64,000 nt of DNA from Bacteroidota bacterium (lineage in GTDB: Bacteria; Bacteroidota; Bacteroidia; B-17B0; Aurantibacillaceae). The notes below the pieces were generated by a model, which did not search any database, was not told the origin of the DNA, and saw nothing but the letters and a program-made list of their open reading frames with translations. The stretch is taken from assembly GCA_013298715.1 (NCBI GenBank), contig JAAFIQ010000008.1:1-64000 (forward strand), read 5' to 3'. A program made the translations under genes and the position numbers. Below are positions 8,639-17,920 of the stretch, piece by piece; within the stretch, counting starts at the first letter, position 1; each line of letters begins with the position of its first letter.

Positions 8639-10118
8639 ATTTATTGAATACGTTTTTGAGCATAAATAATCCCTGGCTAAGAAGTCTGTTTTCTTTAAAA
8701 AATGCTGTTGCGCTGGTGGCGCTACTATTTTTTTGTTTGATTTCATTACCTAACCATTATCATTTACGCACTTTTGCCTTTGATTTAGGAATTTACAATA
8801 ACTCCGTTTATCAATACAGCCATTTATTTAATAACCAACACCCATTGGCAAATGGCAGCGTAACAAACTTTTTAGGCGATCACTTTGCTTTTTATACCAT
8901 TTTATTTTCGCCGTTTTATTATTTATTTGGCAACTATACTACGTTGTTGTTTCAAATAGTAGCAATTGTTTTTGGAGGATATGGTATTTATAAACTCGTA
9001 AAAATAATTTGTCCTTTAAAATATATGGCTGAGTTAGCGATGCTTCAATTTTATTTTTTCTTCGGGTTCAGAGTGCTTTAAGTTACGATTACCACGATAA
9101 TGTTATTGCAGCAGCATTGTTGCCATGGTTTTTTTATTTTGTAAAAATTCAACACATAAAAAAAACAATTCTTTTTGCATTTTTAATTCTAATAGGAAAA
9201 GAAAACATGGCCTTGTGGTTGGTTTTTATTTGTATTGGATTACTATTATTAAAGGAGAATCAGAATCAAACACTTAAATTTAGTTTAATTTTTATTTCTC
9301 TTTTTTCTGCCATTTATTTTTGGTTAGTTGTTGCGTATTTTATGCCTTCTTTTTCTAATGCAAATAATTTTGGACATTTTAAATACGATATTATTTCGCA
9401 AAACACCACTATTAGTTTTGAGAGTGTAAAGAATTTATTTTTGGCATTGTTTGTTGATACTACTTATCTCGAAAATTACAGCGCCATAAAAATTGAAACG
9501 TATTTGTGTTTAGCTTTTGCTGGCGGATTATCGTTGCTAATAAATTATCACTACTTAATTATGTTGGTACCAATTTTTATTCAAAAAATGTATCACAATG
9601 AAATTACAAAGTGGGGTATATGCTACCATTATTCCGTAGAGTTTGTGGCTATTGTTGTAATTTCTTTGTTTGTAGTGATTAGTAAATACATAAAACAACC
9701 TCAAATAAAGTATGTAACAGTAGGTTTGTTTACACTAACAACATTATTTGTTACGTTCTCAAAAATGGTTGAGAGAAAATCGCTTTGGTATGATACACAG
9801 AATGGAAATATATTTTGTAAAGAGCATTATCAAAACCGATTTGATAGAAAAACTTTTTTGGAGGGAAGCTCCTTTATTCCGCCAGAAGCAAAGCTTAGCG
9901 CCTTAGATAATTTTGTGCCTCAGTTGGCAAACAGAAAATGTATTTACTTGTTTCCAGCAATTAACGATGCAGAATATTTATACATTGCGGCAACAGAATA
10001 CTCATATACAGTAACTGGAGGAGAAATAACTACACAAATAGATTCTTTAAAAAAATCTAACTCTTGGGAAACGGTGTTTGAAAAAAATGGCTTTGTGGTT
10101 TTTAAAAAAAGGAGTTAA
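8635..10118 (+). pseudogene. DUF2079-type membrane protein, frameshifted
   Basis: Two adjacent open frames (8635-9081 and 9117-10118) together encode one polytopic membrane protein of about 490 residues that resembles DUF2079 proteins, which have a glycosyltransferase-C-like fold. The break is at the GGG of 9064-9066. Adding one G joins the frames as FFGVQSALSYDYHDNVIAA, restoring the family's conserved Tyr-Asp-Tyr-His-Asp region. The first half starts with TTG overlapping the mqnD stop; no ATG is available in that frame. At least eight hydrophobic segments are seen. Either a true single-base deletion or a sequencing error. Confidence 0.8.
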
Positions 10119-10513
10119 TCCAAATTTCTCATTTCCATTTTTAAAACTTGGCCATCAATAGAATTAAGTTTGAATTTATAAACTAATTTACCTTGACTAT
10201 CAGTAATACTTAAAATTTGTTTTCGTTTAGAATAAGACCAAGTAGCATCTGCCATTGATTGCATATCGTTTGGTTCTAATTTTAACCATTTACATTTACC
10301 ATCTTTCATAAACTCAAACGAAGGACGAAACCTTGACATTGGAAATTCTTTGCTACCAGCAGTTCGATAAATTTGTTCAGGTTTTGCGGGGTCATTTTCT
10401 TCATAACTCGAAACCCAATTAGCAAAAAAAGTATCGGGTAATTTTTTTATTTTGGTTTGTGCCAAGACCGTAAATCCTATTAAAACAAATGCTAAAGCGA
10501 TTATTTTTTTCAT
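10115..10513 (-). CDS. Secreted hypothetical protein, lipocalin-like
   Basis: A 132-residue protein with a signal peptide (residues 1-19, VLAQ). The mature part has alternating hydrophobic strands and a FFANWVSSYEENDP motif near the start, similar to small lipocalin-like exported proteins (W near the N-terminus, then SFEFMKDGKCKWLKLEP). The assignment is by general pattern only. It is convergent with the DUF2079 gene, overlapping it by 4 bp. Confidence 0.6.
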   Translation of the reverse strand: MKKIIALAFVLIGFTVLAQTKIKKLPDTFFANWVSSYEENDPAKPEQIYRTAGSKEFPMSRFRPSFEFMKDGKCKWLKLEPNDMQSMADATWSYSKRKQILSITDSQGKLVYKFKLNSIDGQVLKMEMRNLD

Positions 10514-10610
10514 ACTATTATTTTTTTAAATTGTTTACAACTAACGTGCCATTAATTTAGCGCAACCTAAAAGTAACAATAATTTTAATTAAAATGGTAT
10601 TTAAACGTGT

Positions 10611-11585
10611 TTAATTAATTTTTTTTGCTGCTACCATCATTTCCTCGCCAATGTTAAAAAAAGATAAGGTGTTGTAGAGGCAATTGTGAAAAAACACTGC
10701 TATTTTAAGTTGCCACAATGGTTTATTGGTAAACTTATTAAAATATTCTTGGCGTTGCGCGGCGTTAATGGTTACGTTGGTTTGGCGCAAGCTTTCTTTC
10801 TTTTTAGATTTAAAACGCTTAATAAACGGAAGTACGGTATACATTAAAAACAATTTTATTTCGAATGACGATTTTATTTTTTGAACCTGATACCCATTTC
10901 GTTCTAAAATTTTTGTAATCGTTTCTTTCCCAAAATAGTTTACATGATCTAAGCCCATCATTTTCCAATCGTCTTTGTGTTTTTTAGCAATGTAACTGTC
11001 TATTTGCGGAACCTGCAAAAACAAGTATCCACCTGGTTTTGTGAGTTCGTTGCACTTTTTTAAAAACACATCTGCTTTATCAATGTGTTCTAAAACATCC
11101 CACATAGTTATAACATCAAATTGGTGGTCAGTATTTTTTAGTTCAAAAAAATCTATATGGTCCACAGGCAGCTTTAAATCATTTTTACAATAAAGGTAGG
11201 GTTGTTCTGAAATTTCAACACCATAAATTTTGTATCCCAGTTCTTTAGCAGCTAGCATAAAATGCCCCCAACCAGCTCCCAAATCGAACAAATAGCCTGA
11301 CTTAATGAATTTTTTTATAAACTGAAAGCGTAATTTGTGGCGTTGTATTTTTACCCAATTGTTACCTTGCCTAACGGCGTTAGTTACTGCTTCGTTTTTG
11401 TATTGTTCGTATTTTATTTGTTTGCGGTAATAGTGCGGAATAAAATGGTGATTGCACGTATTGCAAGTAACTACAGCATAATTTGAGTTTGGTTTTTGAT
11501 ATTTTAGAGAAAATTCATTTTCGTTTGTGTTATTACACACACAACAAAGAATATTTTCTTTCATAAATTCAGGTAAAGTAGGCAT
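10611..11585 (-). CDS. Class I SAM-dependent methyltransferase with N-terminal Cys motifs
   Basis: A 324-residue protein. The N-terminus has paired cysteines (CCVC ... CNTC) resembling a small zinc ribbon. The methyltransferase domain (about 85-230) shows motif I LFDLGAGWGHFMLAA, the acidic GVEISE after strand 2, and FDVITMWDVLEHI as motif IV. The same architecture occurs in the paralogue at 48560-49444; such proteins are often found among sugar or polysaccharide methyltransferases, but the substrate is unknown. The start could also be the ATG at 11564, seven codons in. It begins 5 bp after the upstream gene's stop and is probably co-transcribed with it. Confidence 0.85.
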   Translation of the reverse strand: MPTLPEFMKENILCCVCNNTNENEFSLKYQKPNSNYAVVTCNTCNHHFIPHYYRKQIKYEQYKNEAVTNAVRQGNNWVKIQRHKLRFQFIKKFIKSGYLFDLGAGWGHFMLAAKELGYKIYGVEISEQPYLYCKNDLKLPVDHIDFFELKNTDHQFDVITMWDVLEHIDKADVFLKKCNELTKPGGYLFLQVPQIDSYIAKKHKDDWKMMGLDHVNYFGKETITKILERNGYQVQKIKSSFEIKLFLMYTVLPFIKRFKSKKKESLRQTNVTINAAQRQEYFNKFTNKPLWQLKIAVFFHNCLYNTLSFFNIGEEMMVAAKKIN

Positions 11586-11590
11586 TAAGA

Positions 11591-13870
11591 CTAAGGTTTT
11601 GTTTCTATTTCAAAAGTACTTTCGGTTATGGCGTTGGCATCTCTAAAATAAGAAATACCTCCCCAGTTAAAAATTTTCTTTTGATAAATCCAAGCGTTGT
11701 TTTCTTTAACTACAACACGTTGTATAATAACTACGCCAGTACCATTAATAGTTTCTTCGGTAACGCCTGGTGGGTATTTAGCAAGCAACTGTTTTATTCT
11801 GTCAGAATTTTGGTTTGCATCCGAATTAATTAATTTTTCACACTCTATTAATTTGTTTTTTGCATAGGTATCGCCACCTTTAAACGTTAACGCATCTTCA
11901 TAAGATTTTTTAGCGTCTTTATAACGCTTAGTATTAAAATAACCATCGGCTATTTTTATAGCGTCCTTGTATTTTTGCTCGGTACCTCCTAACACAGGCA
12001 TAATAGTTCCGTTTGATTTATCTTTAATCTCTTTAGCTTTTGCAGCCGCCTCTTCTTCGGCTTTTTTCTTAGCATCAGCTTCTGCCTTGGCTTTTGCTTC
12101 AGCATCTGCTTTTTCTTTAGCAGCTTTGGCGTCTGCGTCTGCCTTGGCTTTTGCAGCAGCTTCCTCGGCTTTCTTCTTAGCATCTGCCTCCGCTTTAGCT
12201 TTTGAATCGTTTTCTAATTTAGCTTTTGCAGCCGCCTCTTCTTCGGCTTTTTTCTTAGCGTCCGCTTCTGCCTTAGCCTTTCCTTCAGCATCTGCTTTTT
12301 CTTTAGCAGCTTTGGCGTCTGCGTCTGCCTTAGCTTTTGCAGCGGCTTCTTCGGCTTTCTTCTTAGCATCTGCCTCCGCTTTAGCTTTTGAATCGTTTTC
12401 TAATTTGGCTTTTGCAACGGCTTCTTCTTCGGCTTTTTTCTTAGCATCTGCTTCTGCCTTAGCTTTCGCCTCAGCATCTGCTTTTTCTTTAGCCGCTTTT
12501 ACGTCGGCCTCTGATTTAGCTTTTGCCGCAGCTTCATCTGCTTTCTTTTTCGCTTCCTCTTCGGCTTTTTTCTTGACATCTGCTTCTGCCTTGGCTTTTG
12601 CTTCAGCATCTGCTTTTTCTTTAGCCGCTTTGGCGTCTGCGTCTGCTTTAGCTTTTGCGGCAGCCTCTTCTTCTGCTTTTTTCTTAGCGTCTGATTCTGC
12701 CTTAGCCTTTGCTTCAGCGTCTGCTTTATCTTTAGCCGCTTTTACGTCGGCCTCTGCTTTAGCTTTTGCAGCAGCCTCTTCTTCCGCTTTTTTCTTCGCG
12801 TCCGCCTCTGCTTTCGCCTTGGCATCTGCTTCTGCCTTAGCCTTTGCTTCAGCGTCTGCTTTATCTTTAGCCGCTTTTGCGTCGGCCTCTGCTTTAGCTT
12901 TTGCAGCAGCCTCTTCTTCCGCTTTTTTCTTGGCATCTGCTTCTGCCTTGGCTTTTGCTTCAGCATCTGCTTTTTCTTTAGCCGCTTTGGCGTCTGCGTC
13001 TGCTTTAGCTTTAGCCGCTTTTGCGTCGGCCTCTGCTTTAGCTTTTGCAGCAGCCTCTTCTTCCGCTTTTTTCTTCGCGTCCGCCTCTGCTTTCGCCTTG
13101 GCATCTGCTTCTGCCTTGGCCTTTGCGGCGGCTTCGGCGGCGGCTTTAGCTTTCGCGTCGGCCTCAGCTTTAGCGGCGGCATCAGCATCTGCTTTAATTT
13201 TAGTTATGTTAGCTATTTGATCTTTAGGATAATTCTCAGAGGGCTTATACGTTAAGGCCTTCTGGTAGCTTGCCATAGCAGCATCCCATTCTTTTTTTTG
13301 AAACGACTTATCGCCATCTTTTATCGCACCTGCATAGCCACTTTCAGCTTCCTTAGCCTTTGTAATTGCCGCTTTTTCTAAATCTTTTAATTTTGTTAAG
13401 GCCTCTTGTATTTGGTCGAAATATGCCTCATCGTAATCCATGTTTTTAATTGTTGGATTATAATTTACTTTTAGTAGCGTTTGATTTAAAACAGAATAAT
13501 CAATTCCTTTTTGTAATTCAAAAAGCGTAATCCCTTCCACTTTAAACTGCATTTCTCTTTCTTCAGGTGGTATTCCAATTGTAGAAATTTCAAATTTTTT
13601 GGAACATAATTGCGGTTTACTAATTGTTATATTATAGTTAAATCCTTGTGGCAAATCTAATTTTACTTTGCCATCTTCGTTAGTAACAAAGGTTTGAAAG
13701 GGTTTGCCGTTTTGTAAAACGGTTAAGTTAGCGCCTCCACAACCTTTTCCATCTTTTTCTATCTTTGTTTCAAAGCGTACGGTTTTATCTTGAGAAAATA
13801 ATGGTGATGCTAACACAAAATAAAAAGCAAAAAAACTGCTTAAAAGTATTTTTCTAAAAAGTAAATCCAT
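11591..13870 (-). CDS. Secreted Ala/Lys/Glu-repeat coiled-coil protein
   Basis: About 759 residues from the ATG at 13870, chosen because it starts a clear signal peptide (LLSSFFAFYFVLASPLFSQ). The order is signal peptide; a beta domain resembling a carboxypeptidase-regulatory-like fold (ANLTVLQNGKPF); a TPR-like helical pair; about 390 residues of low-complexity AKAEADAKKKAEEEAAA repeats, predicted as long charged helix; a second TPR-like pair (YFNTKRYKDAKKSYEDAL); and a C-terminal beta segment (INGTGVVIIQRVVVKENNAW). Automatic annotation may call this TolA from the repeats, but no TolA domain is present. A stiff periplasmic spacer is a reasonable inference. Confidence 0.8.
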   Translation of the reverse strand: MDLLFRKILLSSFFAFYFVLASPLFSQDKTVRFETKIEKDGKGCGGANLTVLQNGKPFQTFVTNEDGKVKLDLPQGFNYNITISKPQLCSKKFEISTIGIPPEEREMQFKVEGITLFELQKGIDYSVLNQTLLKVNYNPTIKNMDYDEAYFDQIQEALTKLKDLEKAAITKAKEAESGYAGAIKDGDKSFQKKEWDAAMASYQKALTYKPSENYPKDQIANITKIKADADAAAKAEADAKAKAAAEAAAKAKAEADAKAKAEADAKKKAEEEAAAKAKAEADAKAAKAKADADAKAAKEKADAEAKAKAEADAKKKAEEEAAAKAKAEADAKAAKDKADAEAKAKAEADAKAKAEADAKKKAEEEAAAKAKAEADVKAAKDKADAEAKAKAESDAKKKAEEEAAAKAKADADAKAAKEKADAEAKAKAEADVKKKAEEEAKKKADEAAAKAKSEADVKAAKEKADAEAKAKAEADAKKKAEEEAVAKAKLENDSKAKAEADAKKKAEEAAAKAKADADAKAAKEKADAEGKAKAEADAKKKAEEEAAAKAKLENDSKAKAEADAKKKAEEAAAKAKADADAKAAKEKADAEAKAKAEADAKKKAEEEAAAKAKEIKDKSNGTIMPVLGGTEQKYKDAIKIADGYFNTKRYKDAKKSYEDALTFKGGDTYAKNKLIECEKLINSDANQNSDRIKQLLAKYPPGVTEETINGTGVVIIQRVVVKENNAWIYQKKIFNWGGISYFRDANAITESTFEIETKP
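12038..13195 (-). repeat. Intragenic tandem repeats encoding AKAEADAKKKAEEEAAA units
   Basis: About eight units, mostly 37 codons (111 bp). Some carry a 10-15 codon extension. Two consecutive units of 62 codons (186 bp) are nearly identical, and both contain the insert KLENDSKAKAEADAKKKAEE. Synonymous differences between the other units show that the array is old, while the two 186-bp units look like a recent duplication. The repeats also keep the opposite strand open for 417 codons, which is a composition artefact. Confidence 0.9.
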
Positions 13871-13911
13871 AAGGGATAGTGCCTTAAATTTACATAAAAT
13901 TTCCAAATCTT

Positions 13912-15060
13912 ATGCCAAAATTTTCTGAATTCAACAGCGCTTCGCCTAAATACAGTTATTGGGAACTAAAAACATACTTTAAAAAATTTGATTATATAGT
14001 TGTAGGTGGTGGTATTGTTGGCTTAAGCACGGCAATAGAAATAAAGTTAAAAAAACCAACGTGTAATTTACTTTTAATAGAGAGAGGGGTTTTACCACAT
14101 GGGGCAAGCACAAAAAACGCTGGCTTTGCTTGCTTTGGAAGCGCCACAGAATTGTTAGATGATTTAAGTTTGATGAACGCAGATACGGTTTGGCAAACTG
14201 TAAAAATGAGGTACGATGGCTTAGCGCTTTTGCGAAACCGATTGGGCGATAAAGCAATGGACTATAAGAATTACGGTGGTTTTGAATGGTTTGATAAAAA
14301 AGAAGATTACGAATTTTGTTTAGATAAACTACAAACACTGAATAAAAGCATGCATGAGGTATTGCGCTTAAAAAATGTTTATACAAAAAGTAAAACGTTT
14401 TATGGTGCTAAAATTGTTGGATGCATTAAAAACAACTTTGAAGGACAGCTTGATACAGCCGCCATGATGCGTGATTTGAGCCTGATTGCTATAAAAAGCG
14501 GTGTTGTTTTTTTGAACAATATAAACGTAAAAAAAATTAGTGATAACACAAACCATGTTACAATAGCAACCTCTAATGGTGATTTTGAAGCAAAGAAAGT
14601 AATTATTGCAACAAACGGATTTGCAAGAGAATTACTAAAAATTAAAGATGTGCTGCCTGCTAGGGCGCAAGTGCTTATTACAAAGCCAGTTCAAAATTTG
14701 AAATTAAAAGGGGCTTTTCATTTTAATAAAGGCTACAATTACTTTAGAAATATTGATAATAGAATTTTGCTAGGTGGCGGCAGAAATTTGGACATGGAAA
14801 CAGAAACGAGCTCTGCTTTTGAATTAAATACCAAAATACAAAATTACCTCAGCAAATTTTTAATTGAGGTTGTTAGTCCGAATCAAAATTTAGAGGTGGC
14901 GCATAGGTGGTGTGGTATAATGGGTGTAGGGAAAGAAAAAAAACCAATTATTGAATTTGTATCTAACAACGTATTAGCCGCAGTACGCATGGGTGGCATG
15001 GGTGTTGCTATTGGTAGTATGGTTGGAAAGATTGCGGCGGAGAAGGTGGTGAGGGGGTAG
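13912..15060 (+). CDS. FAD-dependent oxidoreductase, D-amino-acid oxidase family
   Basis: A 382-residue flavoprotein of the DAO/glycine oxidase fold. The dinucleotide-binding motif VVGGGIVGLSTA is at about residues 31-42, followed by the acidic LLIERG that binds the ribose. The segment ASTKNAGFACFGSATEL corresponds to the FAD-contact loop of the family. A C-terminal VRMGGMGVAIGSMVG segment closes the FAD site. The substrate is unknown. It is divergent from the repeat protein with a 41-bp gap. A degraded copy of its 3' end lies at 18668-18749. Confidence 0.85.
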   Translation: MPKFSEFNSASPKYSYWELKTYFKKFDYIVVGGGIVGLSTAIEIKLKKPTCNLLLIERGVLPHGASTKNAGFACFGSATELLDDLSLMNADTVWQTVKMRYDGLALLRNRLGDKAMDYKNYGGFEWFDKKEDYEFCLDKLQTLNKSMHEVLRLKNVYTKSKTFYGAKIVGCIKNNFEGQLDTAAMMRDLSLIAIKSGVVFLNNINVKKISDNTNHVTIATSNGDFEAKKVIIATNGFARELLKIKDVLPARAQVLITKPVQNLKLKGAFHFNKGYNYFRNIDNRILLGGGRNLDMETETSSAFELNTKIQNYLSKFLIEVVSPNQNLEVAHRWCGIMGVGKEKKPIIEFVSNNVLAAVRMGGMGVAIGSMVGKIAAEKVVRG

Positions 15061-15090
15061 CTAAGACGTAACTAAATATTTATTTTTATT

Positions 15091-15116
15091 TACTTTTTTT
15101 CTTGATAAAAAAAGTA
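15091..15116 (+). terminator. Probable terminator after the flavoprotein gene
   Basis: A 10-bp stem, TACTTTTTTT (15091-15100) with AAAAAAAGTA (15107-15116), lies 30 bp past the stop codon. The stem is A/T-only apart from one G-C pair, so termination strength is uncertain. The hairpin may instead be the edge of the repeat element that follows. Confidence 0.4.
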
Positions 15117-15129
15117 ACCAAAAAATCAA

Positions 15130-15316
15130 GTCGCCGCGAACGCCAACCCGCACTTAATTTTTCTTGAAAATTCAATCGACGTAAATTTTATTTTGCCAAG
15201 AAAATTCTCGAAAGCAAAATAAAAAAACGACAAGCCTGCCTTAGCAGGCAGGCAGGCGCCCTCGATGAATTTTCTAATAAAAATTAATTCTTGCCTTCCT
15301 GACTCCGCGCGGCGAC
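15130..15316. repeat. Large palindromic intergenic element
   Basis: Nested inverted repeats: GTCGCCGCG (15130-15138) with CGCGGCGAC (15308-15316), then a 25-nt imperfect pair (about 15153-15177 with 15262-15287). Inside lie TTTTATTTTGC/GCAAAATAAAA and GCCTGC/GCAGGC hairpins. The AGGCAGGC words and high GC set it apart from its surroundings. This looks like a dispersed palindromic repeat or small non-autonomous element; the short frames across it are not genes. The rest of the 15061-15484 spacer holds nothing else I can name. Confidence 0.6.
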
Positions 15317-15484
15317 AGGCCTGCGCACAAAATCCGTCATCAAGCAAAACACAAAAAAAAGAGGTGTCGTATTTGTTAGTTGTTATGCATACCTTTTTAA
15401 TGGATTTCCTTTCTTTTATAATATTTGCCCTTGTTAATAGTTTTAGTCTTTTCAATCTAAACCTTTTTGGTGTTTGAGCTGACT

Positions 15485-17920
15485 CTATTTAGGCATTGGA
15501 TTTGTTGGCATCTGTTGTTGTAAAAAATTCCCACAGGGATAAACGGTTTTAAAAATTCTGTTGCGTAAATAATCTCTGTTGTTTATTTTTTGTTGGCGCA
15601 CAACATCTTTTTTAATTAAGAATTGTAGGTCTAATTCTTTTATTAGTTCGGCAGTGGAGTTAAAATTAAACTTGGCGTTTACCATGTTTTTTAAATCTGT
15701 TTCGGTAATGGGTTTTAATTCAATTTTATACGTGCTTGGTTGCAAAGCTGTTGCTAAGTAATAAAAGTTTTGATTTCCTTTTGTTGCATAACAAAGTAGA
15801 TTGTAAGAAAACGTTGTATTTAATTTTTCTGAAAAAATAGTTTTGTTTTTATTTACTTTCTGGAAACTGCTTAATTTATCAGGAACAAGATAAACTTTAA
15901 TGTCTTCGTAATTTTTTTCATTTATTACTTCAATACTTATTGGTTTATATTCAATAATGGCTTTTTTATTGGATTGAGGGTCAGTATAATTTAGTGTGGT
16001 TCTATTGTAGGTAGATTCTGCAACATAAGCATCTACGTTTTTCCAACCTGGGCTAGTAATTGTGCTAACAAAGAAATCACCTGCATTTGTTGTATTGCTT
16101 TTAAACCCCTTGCCCAATTGCCTATAAGCCTCCGTTAAATTTTTTTCGCGCTCTTCTTCTATTACTCCAACTTGCTTTATAATAATTTCAGAGGATAGTT
16201 TATTACTTGCGGCCAAAAAATCCATTGTTTGTTTGTATTCGTTTTGATACATTTTTTCTAAAACAGATTTATTGAGGCTATCGTATAATTTTCTTTTTTC
16301 GGTAACATAATTTTGAAGGGCAAAACTTCTTTCGGTATCAATTTTTACACCGCCTAGTTTTTCATTTGCGAAGTTTATAAATTCGTTTTTCTCTTGCCCT
16401 GAGCATAGTGTGGCGGCAACGCTATCTAATTCACATAATGGTTTGTTTAAATTGTTTATATAAAGATTTAATAGGTTTGGGTTGCACGTTTTATAAATTA
16501 CTTGTAGGCGCTTTTCAAACGCTTTACTTGCTAAAATGGTATTATTAAATTTTTTATCCCAAATGGCTTTTATGCGCGAAGGATTTATTTCTTGAATACA
16601 GCTTTGCGTTTCGTCTGTAATTTTTACATCTTTAAATTCTTGGAGGTAGTTTGCTATTGCCTCTAAATCCCTATCCGTGAGTTGGCCTTCAAATACTGTC
16701 ATAGCAGCTTTGTTATATTTTTTATAAATATCGTTCGCATATTTGTCGCCACTTTTTATCATTTTTTCGTTATTAATGGTAAATTGTTTAAACCAATTTT
16801 TATTTGGTACACGGTTAAACACATTGTACATACTGGGTCCTGTTAGCATCACTTCTTTTTCTAGTGAATGACACGTGCTGCAATTTTTTTCAAACAATAT
16901 TTTACCAAATGATAATAGGGTTGAGGTGGAACTAACAGTGAGATGAGTAACAAAGATGCGATTTTCGGAGATGGCTATTTTGGTTGTATCTTCTTTTCTT
17001 GCCACTGAATCTAAATTCGCAAAATCTTCTGAATCGCAATTATTAATGTTGATATAAGAATAAAAAATACTATCTACTACTTTTTTATTTTTTATATTAA
17101 ATCCTAGTTTGCTAATGGTATCTATAAAATGTGGCGGGTAAAAATTTAGTTTGGTAATTTCCGTTGTGCTTAGCCTGCGCAACATTTGCTTTGGTTTTAC
17201 CCAATTAATTTCACCATTTGGTTTTCTTTCTCCATCAAATAAACTCATATTAATAGTGCTTGTGCTTGGCATCATAACAGTTATAGGATTTGCTGAATCA
17301 ATTTCTAATGTTGTGTTTCCATTTCTGGCATTTAAATAAAACATACCGCCTGTTTGTAATAATTCGTTATTACTAAGTGTTGTTAATCCAGCTTTTACAA
17401 TGTCAAAGGGGTTTAGGGCTTCTTTTACCTCTAAAACAACATCTGCTTTATTATTTGTTTTAAACGCATTTGCCGGAATTTGAAAAATAATGCCGTTAGG
17501 CGATTCAATAATAGTATCGTGCAAATTATTGATTTTAAAAAGTGTAGACGGCAATTTAGTGTCTGCATCGCTCCAATTGTTGTTGCCTTGCTCGTTTACT
17601 TCATATAGTTTAGTATGATTTTCAGCATCTTGTTTTTTATTAAATGCATTCGCACTAATCCATACAATGGCTGAAAGGGCTGCTATACCTGCAATTATAA
17701 TACTTGCCCATTTAATTTTTTGTTGTGTTTTTATTTTTTTTACTTCACTTTTAATTTCTTCTCTTAAACCCATTTTCGTAATTGTTTCTAAAATTTGTTT
17801 TTGTGCGAGAACTTGTTCTTGAAGTATTTTATTATTTTTCAAATTTGCTTCAAAAGCAATTTTATCTTTTTCGCTTAACTTATTTTGTAGGTGAAGCTCT
17901 ATTAATTCGGAGTTATTCAT
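15485..17920 (-). CDS. Membrane anti-sigma-like protein with a cytochrome c domain
   Basis: An 811-residue protein. Residues 1-70 are a helical cytoplasmic region typical of anti-sigma proteins paired with ECF sigma factors. One membrane segment follows (about 71-92), then a long extracytoplasmic part. Residues 120-260 are beta-rich. A class I cytochrome c domain follows, with haem motif CSTCH at 347-351, GPSMYNVF after it, and a candidate axial Met407 in AAMTVF. The C-terminal 350 residues are of unknown fold. The start overlaps the sigma gene stop by 8 bp. Redox or haem sensing coupled to sigma release is inference. Confidence 0.8.
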   Translation of the reverse strand: MNNSELIELHLQNKLSEKDKIAFEANLKNNKILQEQVLAQKQILETITKMGLREEIKSEVKKIKTQQKIKWASIIIAGIAALSAIVWISANAFNKKQDAENHTKLYEVNEQGNNNWSDADTKLPSTLFKINNLHDTIIESPNGIIFQIPANAFKTNNKADVVLEVKEALNPFDIVKAGLTTLSNNELLQTGGMFYLNARNGNTTLEIDSANPITVMMPSTSTINMSLFDGERKPNGEINWVKPKQMLRRLSTTEITKLNFYPPHFIDTISKLGFNIKNKKVVDSIFYSYININNCDSEDFANLDSVARKEDTTKIAISENRIFVTHLTVSSTSTLLSFGKILFEKNCSTCHSLEKEVMLTGPSMYNVFNRVPNKNWFKQFTINNEKMIKSGDKYANDIYKKYNKAAMTVFEGQLTDRDLEAIANYLQEFKDVKITDETQSCIQEINPSRIKAIWDKKFNNTILASKAFEKRLQVIYKTCNPNLLNLYINNLNKPLCELDSVAATLCSGQEKNEFINFANEKLGGVKIDTERSFALQNYVTEKRKLYDSLNKSVLEKMYQNEYKQTMDFLAASNKLSSEIIIKQVGVIEEEREKNLTEAYRQLGKGFKSNTTNAGDFFVSTITSPGWKNVDAYVAESTYNRTTLNYTDPQSNKKAIIEYKPISIEVINEKNYEDIKVYLVPDKLSSFQKVNKNKTIFSEKLNTTFSYNLLCYATKGNQNFYYLATALQPSTYKIELKPITETDLKNMVNAKFNFNSTAELIKELDLQFLIKKDVVRQQKINNRDYLRNRIFKTVYPCGNFLQQQMPTNPMPK

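Noticed and set aside
11967-13220. 417-codon open frame on the plus strand, rich in Ala, Ser and Phe
   Set aside because: It is the antisense of the AKAEAD repeat array; the repeat composition keeps that strand open. It has no signal or family.
11591-13870. TolA annotation for the repeat protein
   Set aside because: The resemblance is only to low-complexity helix; the TolA C-terminal domain and membrane anchor are absent.
15126-15477. Short frames of 70-109 codons in both directions
   Set aside because: They lie over the palindromic element and have repeat-like composition; no start context or family.
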